Source of the DNA: DATJMJ01 sp035508795
GTDB lineage: Bacteria > Actinomycetota > Acidimicrobiia > Acidimicrobiales > Palsa-688
Assembly (NCBI GenBank): GCA_035508795.1
Contig: DATJMJ010000157.1
Location: forward strand, 1 to 31,679
Length of the DNA stretch: 31,679 nt
Direction of reading: 5' to 3'
Shown: piece after piece, positions 16,086-23,727 of the stretch
How positions within the stretch are numbered: position 1 is the first letter of the stretch
Layout of the letters: every line of letters starts with the position of its first letter
Translations under genes and position numbers: made by a program
The notes under the pieces: model-generated
What the model was told of the DNA's origin: nothing
What the model saw: only the letters and a program-made list of their open reading frames with translations
The model's database searches: none

Positions 16086-16182
16086 GACTATGACGGCCCC
16101 GATCTGTAAGATGGAGGCGACGGAGCGGTCGCCTGACCCATCAGGGGAAGGCGAGCCCTTTGGGAGAACGGAGGCACAAACC

Positions 16183-16815
16183 TTGAGCGACGGGCCCCTA
16201 ACCGGCAAGCGCCGGGAAATCCTGGACTTCATCGCGACCCAGGTACGCGAGCGTGGCTACCCACCTTCTGTCCGCGAGATCGGCGCGGCAGTCGGCCTGG
16301 CTTCGACGTCGACAGTCCAGGCGCATCTCAATACGCTCCAAAAGCAGGGGTACCTGCGGCGGGACCCGACAAAGCCACGAGCTCTCGAGGTCCGCTACGA
16401 CGCCACCTCCGGCGCGGCCATCGAGAGCGGGCGCGCCCGGCTCGTCCCCCTTGTGGGCGACATAGCGGCCGGCACAAACGTGATCGCCTCGCAAAACATC
16501 GAGGAGCTCCTCCCGCTACCCGAAGACTTCACGGGCAAGGGCAACCTGTTCATGTTGCGGGTGCGAGGCGACTCGATGGTGGAGGCGGGCATCCTCGACG
16601 GCGATTACGTCGTGGTCCGCCAGCAGCCTGACGCCACTCCGGGCGAAATTATCGCGGCCGGCATCCCGGGAGGGGAGGCGACGGTCAAGACGTTCTCCCG
16701 CCGGGGAGATGAGGTTGTGCTGCTACCTGCCAACCAGTCGATGAGCCCGCTGGTCTTCCCGGCCGGTGAAGTGGACATCTTCGGCAAAGTCGTCACGGTC
16801 CTCCGCCGGCTCTAG
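16183..16815 (+). CDS. lexA: LexA repressor
   Basis: SOS repressor and self-cleaving serine protease, 210 aa from the TTG at 16183. The winged-helix DNA-binding domain covers about 5-70 (LTGKRREILDFIATQVRERG, PPSVREIGAAVGLASTSTV). The cleavage site is Ala96-Gly97 in DIAAGTNV, and the catalytic dyad is Ser131 (GDSMVEAGILDGDY) and Lys169 (EATVKTF). The TTG is chosen because GGAGG stands 8 nt upstream and the product has the usual length; an in-frame ATG at 16090 would add 31 residues without a ribosome site and starts 5 bp past a LexA box. A leaderless start there is still possible, since some actinobacterial LexA proteins have N-terminal extensions. The gene is monocistronic and converges on the isomerase gene. 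Confidence 0.96.
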   Translation: MSDGPLTGKRREILDFIATQVRERGYPPSVREIGAAVGLASTSTVQAHLNTLQKQGYLRRDPTKPRALEVRYDATSGAAIESGRARLVPLVGDIAAGTNVIASQNIEELLPLPEDFTGKGNLFMLRVRGDSMVEAGILDGDYVVVRQQPDATPGEIIAAGIPGGEATVKTFSRRGDEVVLLPANQSMSPLVFPAGEVDIFGKVVTVLRRL

Positions 16816-16879
16816 GGCATCGGGCTCCGGTACCAGTCAGTAGCGGAGCGCGTCTCGGCAGCAATTGGTGGCGCTCGGG

Positions 16880-17929
16880 TCAGCTACCTCTCGGGTCGTC
16901 GGTGGATGCCGCGGATGGTAGCGGCGGCAGGCAACGCAGTAAGTCCGCGTCGCCGTCAATTCCCGTCACCCCAGCGGACCACGGCACAGCGATCGTTACA
17001 CCTCTGCCTACAGGCAATCGCCAATCGTCGCCGTAGAGCGAGCCCGAGCCGGCAATGCCGACAACGACCGCAAAACTTGGCTCGAGCCCTGTGGTCCCGC
17101 CACCTGCACGCTGAGCCCTGAAGTAGGCGTCAGCGGCACCAGGCAGTACGTCCTGTGCTGTCGATGGGGCTCTGCCGGCCGGGTGGAAGGACTTACGCAA
17201 CCCTGATAACCGTCCCTCGTCGAAGGCCCGCCTCTGCACGCACGACAAAGCGAGGTCACGGCCGAGCCCGAGGTCGCCCGTCCCCGGAGGGAAACCGAAG
17301 CCTTCCAGCTCGAGCATTATCGAGAAGTCGGTTGGCTCCTGCAGTTCTAGCGAGAAAACCCCTTCGCCGATGGCATGAGCTGTCCCGGCCGGCACGAGTA
17401 CGGCGTCGCCCGGACGGACGACCAACTTGTTCATTGTCGCCAGCATCGCAGGGGCGTCCTGCTCGGCGACCCAACGAGCGAGCTCGTCGCCGTCGACGTC
17501 GCGGCTCCAGCCGAGGTAGACCGACGGCTCGGCGCCCGTCGTCGACAGGACTACCCAAGCCTCCGTCTTGCCATGGCGGGAACCGAGGTGGCGGTAGGCG
17601 AACGAGCGCGGGGGGTGGAGGTGGACGGGCAGGCGCTGACCGGCGTCGAGCAACTTGACGAGCAGGGCCGTAGAAGGCCCGAAATAGCGAAGGTGCGCGG
17701 GCCCCAGCCAACCCTCCGGGTCCTCCTCGACGGCGTCGCGGAGGTACCGACCATCAGGCAGGCGTGTCAGCCCATCGGGCTCGAGGCCAAAACGGGGCGT
17801 GGTCGACGCAACCCAGTCCTCGGGGCGGAACTCGTCGCTGGACGGTCTCCCCCTGAAGGCGGTTATCGCTCCCCCGCCGCGGTAAAACTGCTTCGGTTGG
17901 TTGGGGCCGAGCTCGACCGGTCGTAGCAC
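16880..17929 (-). CDS. manA: mannose-6-phosphate isomerase, class I (cupin)
   Basis: 349-aa zinc cupin enzyme that interconverts mannose-6-phosphate and fructose-6-phosphate. Metal ligands are visible: H103 and H105 in PVHLHPP, E123 in GKTEAWVV, and H185 in VPAGTAHAIGEG, followed by the family segment LELQEPTDFSIMLE. The first 90 residues resemble the N-terminal part of class I isomerases (FGPSTALLVKLLDA), and the last 120 form the weaker second cupin half. A mannose-6-phosphate supply could feed GDP-mannose and so the polyprenol-sugar synthase at the left of the window (inference). The GTG start has a promoter with TATGTT 8 nt upstream and no Shine-Dalgarno site. The gene is divergent from a PfkB-type sugar kinase, suggesting a hexose-use pair. 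Confidence 0.9.
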   Translation of the reverse strand: MLRPVELGPNQPKQFYRGGGAITAFRGRPSSDEFRPEDWVASTTPRFGLEPDGLTRLPDGRYLRDAVEEDPEGWLGPAHLRYFGPSTALLVKLLDAGQRLPVHLHPPRSFAYRHLGSRHGKTEAWVVLSTTGAEPSVYLGWSRDVDGDELARWVAEQDAPAMLATMNKLVVRPGDAVLVPAGTAHAIGEGVFSLELQEPTDFSIMLELEGFGFPPGTGDLGLGRDLALSCVQRRAFDEGRLSGLRKSFHPAGRAPSTAQDVLPGAADAYFRAQRAGGGTTGLEPSFAVVVGIAGSGSLYGDDWRLPVGRGVTIAVPWSAGVTGIDGDADLLRCLPPLPSAASTDDPRGS

Positions 17930-17937
17930 AGACGACC

Positions 17938-17966
17938 AACATAGGGACTGCGCTGGCCAAGCTCAA
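17938..17966 (-). promoter_or_regulatory. promoter of the mannose-6-phosphate isomerase gene
   Basis: TTGAGC (17966-17961) and TATGTT (17943-17938) are separated by 17 nt. The -10 ends 8 nt before the GTG, implying a leaderless or nearly leaderless message. It has the best-placed -35 of the leaderless candidates. Confidence 0.5.
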
Positions 17967-18021
17967 CACGAGCCCGGCCGCTCCCACGCTCCAACCAGGA
18001 GGCCCGGGCGCGCTTGGCGGC

Positions 18022-18027
18022 TACTGT
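18022..18027 (+). promoter_or_regulatory. -10 box (TACTGT) for the PfkB kinase gene
   Basis: TACTGT ends 6 nt before the ATG at 18034. No Shine-Dalgarno site fits that start, and no strong -35 is seen 17 nt upstream. Confidence 0.4.
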
Positions 18028-18033
18028 CGGGCG

Positions 18034-19131
18034 ATGGACGGCGGTGAGCGCTCGGTCCTCGTGCTCGGCGAGTGCCTGGCAGACCTGGCACCGGGCGATG
18101 TACCGGCGGGTTCCCGCGAGGGCGCGGGGGCCCAAGCGCCGGCAAGCCGCCCGCTGGTGGCCCTCCCCGGGGGGAGCCCTGCCAACGTGGCGGTCGGGCT
18201 GGCGCGACTGGCTGTCCCGACAGCGTTCGCCGGCCGGCTGTCGGCAAAGGGCCTCGGGCCATGGCTCCGCCAGCACCTGGCGCTCAACGGCGTAGACCTG
18301 AGCCTGGTGGTGGAGGCCCCCGAACCCCCGACGCTCGCCGTCGTCACCCTCGACAAAGAGGGCCGGGCGTCCTATACGTTTTACGGTCCGGAAACGGCCG
18401 ATTGGCAATGGTCCGAGGAGGAACTGCCCTTCGTCCGCCGGGACAAAACGGCTACCCCGGCCCAACCCGGTTTCGGGGCTGTGCACACCGGCTCGCTGGC
18501 AACCGCGTTCGAGCCGGGAGCGAGCGTTTTGTCAACGTGGCTGCGGGCCCTTCGCGCCAGCAGCGAGATCCTCATTTCCTTCGACCCCAACGTCCGGCCG
18601 GGCCTCGTCGGCGACCAAGCCGGTTACTTCGAGCGCGTGGACGGCTTCATCGCCAGCTCGCACATCGTCAAGGCGAGCACCGACGACCTCGCTGCGCTCT
18701 ACCCCCAAGAGAGCGGGAGTAGCGTCGCTACGCTCGCTGGCAGGGTTGCCGAGCGTTGGCTTGCTGGAGGGGCGAGCCTCGTCGTAGTGACAGATGGAGG
18801 ACGAGGCGCGACCGCGTACCACGAGCGGGGGTGGCAGGTGCACGCCAGCCCGCCACCGGTCACGGTGAAAGACACGATCGGGGCGGGTGATTCCTTCACC
18901 TCGGGGCTCCTCGGCTACCTGTCCAACGCTGGGCTCCTCACGCCGCACCACGTAGCTGACCTGACCGAGGAGCGCCTCGCCGCCGCCATGAGCCAGGCAG
19001 TGGCGGCAAGCGCGTTTACTTGCACCCGGGCGGGGGCAGACCCTCCGGACGCGGCAGAACTCGACGAGTTCCTCAGTGGCTCAAGAGCTCGCCAAGCACC
19101 TCTCGGGCACGTTCGAGCTCCCGGCGGGTAA
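18034..19131 (+). CDS. PfkB-family carbohydrate kinase (fructokinase-like)
   Basis: 365-aa sugar kinase of the ribokinase/PfkB family. Signature 1 is ALPGGSPANVAVGLARL (43-59). Signature 2 is DTIGAGDSFTSGLL (280-293) with the anion hole GAGD and the catalytic base D286. A substrate-lid region (ASYTFYGPETADWQW) lies between. Overall it resembles bacterial fructokinases; ribokinase or 2-keto-3-deoxygluconate kinase cannot be excluded. The neighbouring isomerase would link fructose-6-phosphate and mannose-6-phosphate, supporting a hexose role. The ATG follows a TACTGT box by 6 nt. The last 59 bp overlap the convergent dapE gene, and the final residues (ARQAPLGHVRAPGG) look like a non-conserved tail produced by that overlap. 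Confidence 0.9.
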   Translation: MDGGERSVLVLGECLADLAPGDVPAGSREGAGAQAPASRPLVALPGGSPANVAVGLARLAVPTAFAGRLSAKGLGPWLRQHLALNGVDLSLVVEAPEPPTLAVVTLDKEGRASYTFYGPETADWQWSEEELPFVRRDKTATPAQPGFGAVHTGSLATAFEPGASVLSTWLRALRASSEILISFDPNVRPGLVGDQAGYFERVDGFIASSHIVKASTDDLAALYPQESGSSVATLAGRVAERWLAGGASLVVVTDGGRGATAYHERGWQVHASPPPVTVKDTIGAGDSFTSGLLGYLSNAGLLTPHHVADLTEERLAAAMSQAVAASAFTCTRAGADPPDAAELDEFLSGSRARQAPLGHVRAPGG

Positions 19132-20236
19132 CAAACTCACCTGCCGTGTGCGCCAGCTCCGGGTCGCCCGGGCCGAAGTTGGCCGCCGGGACGCCGCGCT
19201 CGGCAAAAAAAGCGACGTCCGTCCAGCCCAATTTGGCTACCGGTGCCCGGCCGGAGATCTCGACCAACCTCGAGATGAGCGGGTGACCGAGAAATGGGAG
19301 GGCCGCCGGGGCACTGTCGGTCACTTCGAAACTGTCGCCTTCCTCCAACCATTGCGCCACGACTTCCCTCAAAATCGCTGCAGCACTTTCGACAGTGAGG
19401 TCGGGGGCAAACCGGTAATTTAGGGCGGCGCCGGCCGACGCGGGCAGTACGTTTGACGCACCCCCGCCCCAGGCTCGGACGGCTTGCAGCGACTCGACGT
19501 AGGTGCAACCGTCGATTTGGACGTTGCGCGCCGGCCGGCTCCCGATCCCACTGAGAAGCGGGCCCAGCCGGTGGAGAGCGTTGCGGCCCATCCACGGCCG
19601 GGCGACATGAGCCGCTACCCCCCGGAGCACCACCTCGGCCTTGAGCACTCCCTGGCAGCCTGCTTGGACCGTTGGGCCGCTCGGTTCGCAGACGATGGCC
19701 ACGTCACCGTCCACCAAGTCGGGCCGTTGTGCCGCAAGAGCCACCAGCCCGCTGTGGGCCCGTGCGATTTCCTCCGCAACATAAAAGACGTATGTGACAT
19801 CCACCGATGGCTCCGGGACGCTGGCGGCGAGGTCGAGCATGACTGCGATGCCGCCCTTCATGTCGGCTGCGCCGAGCCCCCAAAGGGTGTTGCCATCGTT
19901 GTAGAAGGACGCCGGCGGTACTTCGCCGCCCTGGTGCGCCTCGTTTCCAGCGCCCGCGGCGCCGGCGGGGAAGCCTTGGGGGACATCGGCGGGACGCTCG
20001 GGAGGCCGGACCGGGGAGGGTTCGGGGGGCGGGACGGTGTCGAGGTGCCCGGCGATCAGCAAGCGGGTCGGGCGCCCGATCTGGGTGCGGGCGACCACGT
20101 TGTCGCCTACGCGGGCAACCTCGAGCCAGCCCACGCTCCGAAGGGCCGACTCGACCCGGTCGGCTATGTCCTTCTCGGCCAACGAGACCGATGGGACCGC
20201 CACCAGCTCGGCCGCCAGGGCCAGCAGGTCAGCCAT
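19073..20236 (-). CDS. dapE: succinyl-diaminopimelate desuccinylase (M20 peptidase family)
   Basis: 387-aa di-zinc hydrolase that releases succinate from N-succinyl-LL-diaminopimelate. M20 motifs: GHLDTVPP (H64, D66), GAADMKGG (D125, bridging Asp), YVAEE (E155 base, E156 metal), CEPSGP, and the C-terminal AHTAGEFV metal His. The dimerisation domain lies in between (about 185-295). Between GHLDTVPP and the second motif the protein has about 50 residues, rich in Pro, Gly and Ala, where relatives usually have far fewer. It is the last gene of the miaB-to-dapE run, 63 bp after dapD, and its 3' end overlaps the pfkB gene by 59 bp on the opposite strand. Placement beside dapD and dapC makes the DapE role much more likely than another M20 activity. 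Confidence 0.92.
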   Translation of the reverse strand: MADLLALAAELVAVPSVSLAEKDIADRVESALRSVGWLEVARVGDNVVARTQIGRPTRLLIAGHLDTVPPPEPSPVRPPERPADVPQGFPAGAAGAGNEAHQGGEVPPASFYNDGNTLWGLGAADMKGGIAVMLDLAASVPEPSVDVTYVFYVAEEIARAHSGLVALAAQRPDLVDGDVAIVCEPSGPTVQAGCQGVLKAEVVLRGVAAHVARPWMGRNALHRLGPLLSGIGSRPARNVQIDGCTYVESLQAVRAWGGGASNVLPASAGAALNYRFAPDLTVESAAAILREVVAQWLEEGDSFEVTDSAPAALPFLGHPLISRLVEISGRAPVAKLGWTDVAFFAERGVPAANFGPGDPELAHTAGEFVTRRELERAREVLGELLSH

Positions 20237-20299
20237 CTTCGCCGCGCTCGCTCACTGCCAGAAGCCACTGCCGTAGCAGCTCACCGGCGCGACAGTCCC

Positions 20300-21154
20300 T
20301 CAGGCGCCGCCGGCTGAGCCGGTGGTGCCGGCGCCGCTGCCGGCGGAGTGAGCCCGTAGCAGCTCCTCGAGCTGGGCCTTGCCGTGGCGCCGGCCTTCTT
20401 CCAGCCGGCTGATCACCAGCATGCATGGCAGCCCGAAGGTGCCTCCCGGGAAGACCCGGGGGCGGGTCGCCCCGACGGCGACGCTCCAGGACGGGACGAC
20501 GCCGCGGGAAAGTTCTTCGCCCGTCGCGGCGTCGATGACGGGGATCGATGGGTTGAGGATGCTCCCTTCCCCGAGGACGGCACCTTCCCCCACTCTTGCC
20601 CCCTGGGTCACCATGCTGCGGCTGCCGATGTTCGCCCCGTCACCGATGATGACGGGGGCAGCTTGCGGGGGCTCGAGCACGCCGCCGATCCCCACGCCGC
20701 CCGCGAGGTGGACGCCCGCGCCCACCTGGGCGCAGCTGCCCACGGTGGCCCATGTGTCGACCATGGTCCCTTCGCCGACGTAGGCGCCGATGTTGACGTA
20801 GCTCGGCATGAGGACCGCCCCCCGGCCGATGTAGCTGCCCCAGCGGACCGATGCGCCTGGCACCACGCGCACGCCGGCCTCCTCGAAGCCGTGCTTGAGC
20901 GGCAGACGGTCGACGTACTCGAAAGGGCCGACCTCGGCGACCTCCATAGCGGTGACCTTGAAGAAGAGCAGCACCGCCTTCTTGAGCCACTCATTGACCA
21001 CGACGGCCCCGTCGGCGCCGACGCTTGCCACACGCGCCTCGCCCGAGTCGAGCAGGCTGATCGCCTCGTGGACGACGCGGGCCTCGTCGTTGCTGGCCGG
21101 GCCAAGCTCGTCACGGCGTTGCCAGAGCTCTTCGATGCTGGTTTGGAGATCCAC
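20300..21154 (-). CDS. dapD: tetrahydrodipicolinate N-succinyltransferase, E. coli type
   Basis: 284-aa left-handed beta-helix acyltransferase that succinylates tetrahydrodipicolinate. The sequence follows the E. coli DapD layout closely: an N-terminal helical domain (VNEWLKKAVLLFFKV), then VLMPSYVNIGAYVGEGTMVD, TWATVGSCAQVG and GGVGIGGVLEPPQAAPVIIG through the hexapeptide coils. Well-studied actinobacterial DapD proteins (Mycobacterium, Corynebacterium) belong to a different, longer branch, so this type is notable. The tail after about 265 is a Gly/Ser/Ala-rich extension. Start is GTG 21154 without a clear ribosome site, 28 bp after dapC. The gene sits between dapC and dapE, so three consecutive pathway steps are encoded together. 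Confidence 0.95.
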   Translation of the reverse strand: MDLQTSIEELWQRRDELGPASNDEARVVHEAISLLDSGEARVASVGADGAVVVNEWLKKAVLLFFKVTAMEVAEVGPFEYVDRLPLKHGFEEAGVRVVPGASVRWGSYIGRGAVLMPSYVNIGAYVGEGTMVDTWATVGSCAQVGAGVHLAGGVGIGGVLEPPQAAPVIIGDGANIGSRSMVTQGARVGEGAVLGEGSILNPSIPVIDAATGEELSRGVVPSWSVAVGATRPRVFPGGTFGLPCMLVISRLEEGRRHGKAQLEELLRAHSAGSGAGTTGSAGGA

Positions 21155-21182
21155 AGATGGCGGATGCTAGTTGGGCAGCCGG

Positions 21183-22361
21183 CTAGCGGACGCCGGCCCT
21201 CGAAGCGACGAGGTCGAGCCGCTCCATCGGCGCCACCGCAGCCACCCTGATGTAGCCGGCACCAGCCTTCCCATAAAACTCACCTGGAGAAACGACCAGG
21301 CCGGCGCGTTCGGCAAGCTCGCCGGCAAACGCCCACGCGTCCCCGCCGGGGGCGGCCACCCAGAGGTAGATACCACCCTCAGGCATACGAGCCTCCGCCC
21401 CGAAGGCAGCGAGTACCCCCCGCAGCCGCTCCAGGCGCTCGCGGTAGCGCTCACGCTGAGCGTCCGCATGAGCCTGGTCCGCAAGTGCGGCGGCTCCCGC
21501 TCGCTGGACGGCGCCCGGCACCATAAACCCTGCGTGCTGGCGCACCTCCCGCAAAAACTGCACGAGCTCGGGGTCACCGCAGTACCACCCGAACCGCAAG
21601 CCCGCCAGGTTGCTCCGCTTGGAGACCGAGTGGACGGCGAGCGCCCCTTCGCAGCCGTTGCTGCCGGCGCCTCGCCCGAGGATCGTCCGGGGCGGCCCCG
21701 ACCAGGTCTGCTCGGCGTAGCACTCGTCGCTCGCTACGACGACGCCATGCTCCTGGCCCCAGGCGGCAATGGCTGCGAGGTCCTCCACTTGCCCTGCTGG
21801 GTTGCCGGGACTGTTGACCCACAGGACGAGGGCGCGCTCGGCGTCCTCGGGCCTGAGCGCCCCGGGCGAGAGCCGGAGCCGGAAATGCTCGTCCACCGGC
21901 ACCGGGACCGCGCGCAACCCCGCGAGCAACGCGCCCATCTCGTACGTCGGGTAGGAAAGTCCGGGGTAAAGGACGGTGTCTTTGTCGGGGCGGCGGAGGC
22001 GGAGCCAAGTGGGGAGGCCGGCGACAAGCTCCTTGGTCCCGATGCACAGAGCCAAGTGGTTGGGGCCCACGTCCACCCCGAGGCGGCGCGACATCCACTC
22101 CGCCGCTGCCTGCCTTGCCTGGGGCGAACCCGCCGATGACGGGTAGCCCCGGGTCGCACCGCCCTCGTCTGGGGCCGCCATCGCCGCCAATACCGAAGGG
22201 CTCGGCGGGTCGCAGGGGCTCCCGACCGAAAGGTCGACAGCACCGCCAGGAAGCGATGCCGCGCGTGCCCGCAGCGGATTCAACCTGTCGTAGGGGTAGG
22301 TGGGCGGCTTGAAGCCGGCCTCCCCGCTACTGGCGACCTCGGCCGTCTCAGTGCTCGTCAC
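21183..22361 (-). CDS. dapC: succinyldiaminopimelate transaminase (class I/II PLP aminotransferase)
   Basis: 392-aa fold-type I aminotransferase, expected to convert N-succinyl-2-amino-6-ketopimelate to N-succinyl-diaminopimelate. PLP-site features: NSPGNPAG (183-190), ASDECYAEQ with D212, and the Schiff-base Lys248 in SVSKRSNLAGLRFGW; GYPSSAGSPQAR is at 72-83. The class cannot be assigned to one substrate by motif alone, but its place directly before dapD and dapE supports DapC. The GTG at 22361 is preferred over ATG 22367 because GGAGG ends 6 nt before it, whereas that site abuts the ATG. The start lies within the end of hflX (14-bp overlap), implying coupling. Confidence 0.88.
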   Translation of the reverse strand: MTSTETAEVASSGEAGFKPPTYPYDRLNPLRARAASLPGGAVDLSVGSPCDPPSPSVLAAMAAPDEGGATRGYPSSAGSPQARQAAAEWMSRRLGVDVGPNHLALCIGTKELVAGLPTWLRLRRPDKDTVLYPGLSYPTYEMGALLAGLRAVPVPVDEHFRLRLSPGALRPEDAERALVLWVNSPGNPAGQVEDLAAIAAWGQEHGVVVASDECYAEQTWSGPPRTILGRGAGSNGCEGALAVHSVSKRSNLAGLRFGWYCGDPELVQFLREVRQHAGFMVPGAVQRAGAAALADQAHADAQRERYRERLERLRGVLAAFGAEARMPEGGIYLWVAAPGGDAWAFAGELAERAGLVVSPGEFYGKAGAGYIRVAAVAPMERLDLVASRAGVR

Positions 22362-23727
22362 CGGCATCCTCCCTTGCTTCCCCAAGGATCTCCCCTTGAA
22401 CTGCCCCATCGCGGTCCGGGTCTTGCCCCCGGGCTCGCGCGACGAACTGGTCGAACTGGCCCACGGCCGGGACCGCCACCCGCACCCGCACCCAGGTAGC
22501 GGACTCGCCTTCGGAGGAGGCGAGCACCTCGCCTTCGCGATGGAGGGCTGCCAGGACGTCTCCCCTGCTGAAGGGCACTTCGAGTTCAAGGACGCGGCTT
22601 GCCCTGTGAAGCGTGTCGCCGATCGCCAGCAAAAGGCGCTCGATGCCCTCGTGGCGGGCGGCCGAGATGACCACCGACCCCTTGTAGCGCGCAGCGAGGT
22701 CGCGCGCCACCTCGGGCGCGGCGTCGGCTTTGTTGAAAACGAGCAGCTCGGGAATGTCGGCCGCGCCGATTTCCCCGAGCACGGCGCGGACGGCGTCTAT
22801 CTGGCCCTCAGGCTCGGGCGCTGCAGAGTCCACAAGGTGGACGAGCAGGTCAGTCTCGGCGACGACCTCGAGCGTGCTGCGGAACGCCTCGACCAGCTGG
22901 TGAGGCAGCTTGCGGACGAAGCCCACCGTGTCCGAGATGAGCACCGGTTCGCCCCCGGGCAGGCTGAAACGCCTCGTGCGAGGGTCGAGCGTCGCGAACA
23001 GCCTCTCGTCGGCGACCACCCCGGCCGACGTCAACGCGTTGAGCAGCGTCGACTTGCCGGCGTTGGTGTAGCCAACGAGCGAGATGGACGCCAGCCGGCT
23101 GCGGCGGCGGCTCTGGCGTTGGAGGCGGCGGCGGCGCTCGAGCTGAGCCAGCTCCGATTCGAGCTTGTGCACCCGCCGCACGAGGCGCCTCCGGTCGACC
23201 TCGAGCTGGGTTTCCCCGGGCCCCCGCGTGCCGATCCTCCCCGCCTGCTGGGAGAGGTTGACGCCGCGGCCCCTCAGCCTTGGGAGGCGGTAGCGGAGCT
23301 GGGCCAGTTCGACTTGCGCCTTGCCCTCCTGGGTCGCTGCATTTTGGGCGAAGATATCCAATATCACAGCCGTCCGGTCGATGGCGGTCCGGCCAAGGAT
23401 CTTTTCGAGGTTGCGCGACTGGGCGGGGGAAAGCTCGTCGTCGAAGACGACGGTGTCAGCGTCCGCCGACTCGGAGACGTCACGCAGCTCGAGGGCCTTG
23501 CCGTGCCCGACATACGTTGCGGGGTCGGGCCGGTCACGCCGCTGGTGGACCCGGGCGACCACATCGGCGCCTGCGGTGCCGACCAGCTGGGCGAGCTCGT
23601 CCAGGTGGCGTTCCGTCTCGACCTCGGGCGGCCCGGCGTGGCCCATCTCCCACGCGTGCACATCGGCGGGCAGCGTCACACCGACGAGGACGATCTTTTC
23701 CCGGAAAGACCGCTCTATCAGGCTCAT
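22348..23727 (-). CDS. hflX: ribosome-associated GTPase HflX
   Basis: 459-aa GTPase that binds the 50S subunit and rescues or splits stalled ribosomes. The HflX-specific N-terminal domain (about 1-200) contains GHGKALELRD, VVFDDELSPAQSRNLE and RGPGETQLEVDRR, followed by a very basic Arg-rich linker helix (195-211). The G domain carries GYTNAGKST (P-loop, 219-227), DTVGF (266-270) and NKAD (332-335). A further domain ends in an acidic tail. The ATG overlaps the dapF stop (ATGA), fixing the start at 23727. HflX genes often accompany miaA and miaB, as they do here. Confidence 0.96.
   Translation of the reverse strand: MSLIERSFREKIVLVGVTLPADVHAWEMGHAGPPEVETERHLDELAQLVGTAGADVVARVHQRRDRPDPATYVGHGKALELRDVSESADADTVVFDDELSPAQSRNLEKILGRTAIDRTAVILDIFAQNAATQEGKAQVELAQLRYRLPRLRGRGVNLSQQAGRIGTRGPGETQLEVDRRRLVRRVHKLESELAQLERRRRLQRQSRRRSRLASISLVGYTNAGKSTLLNALTSAGVVADERLFATLDPRTRRFSLPGGEPVLISDTVGFVRKLPHQLVEAFRSTLEVVAETDLLVHLVDSAAPEPEGQIDAVRAVLGEIGAADIPELLVFNKADAAPEVARDLAARYKGSVVISAARHEGIERLLLAIGDTLHRASRVLELEVPFSRGDVLAALHREGEVLASSEGESATWVRVRVAVPAVGQFDQFVARARGQDPDRDGAVQGEILGEAREDAGDEH

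Noticed and set aside
16824..16849. GCTCCG / CGGAGC hairpin after lexA as a terminator
   Set aside because: Only six pairs with a 14-nt loop and no T-run.
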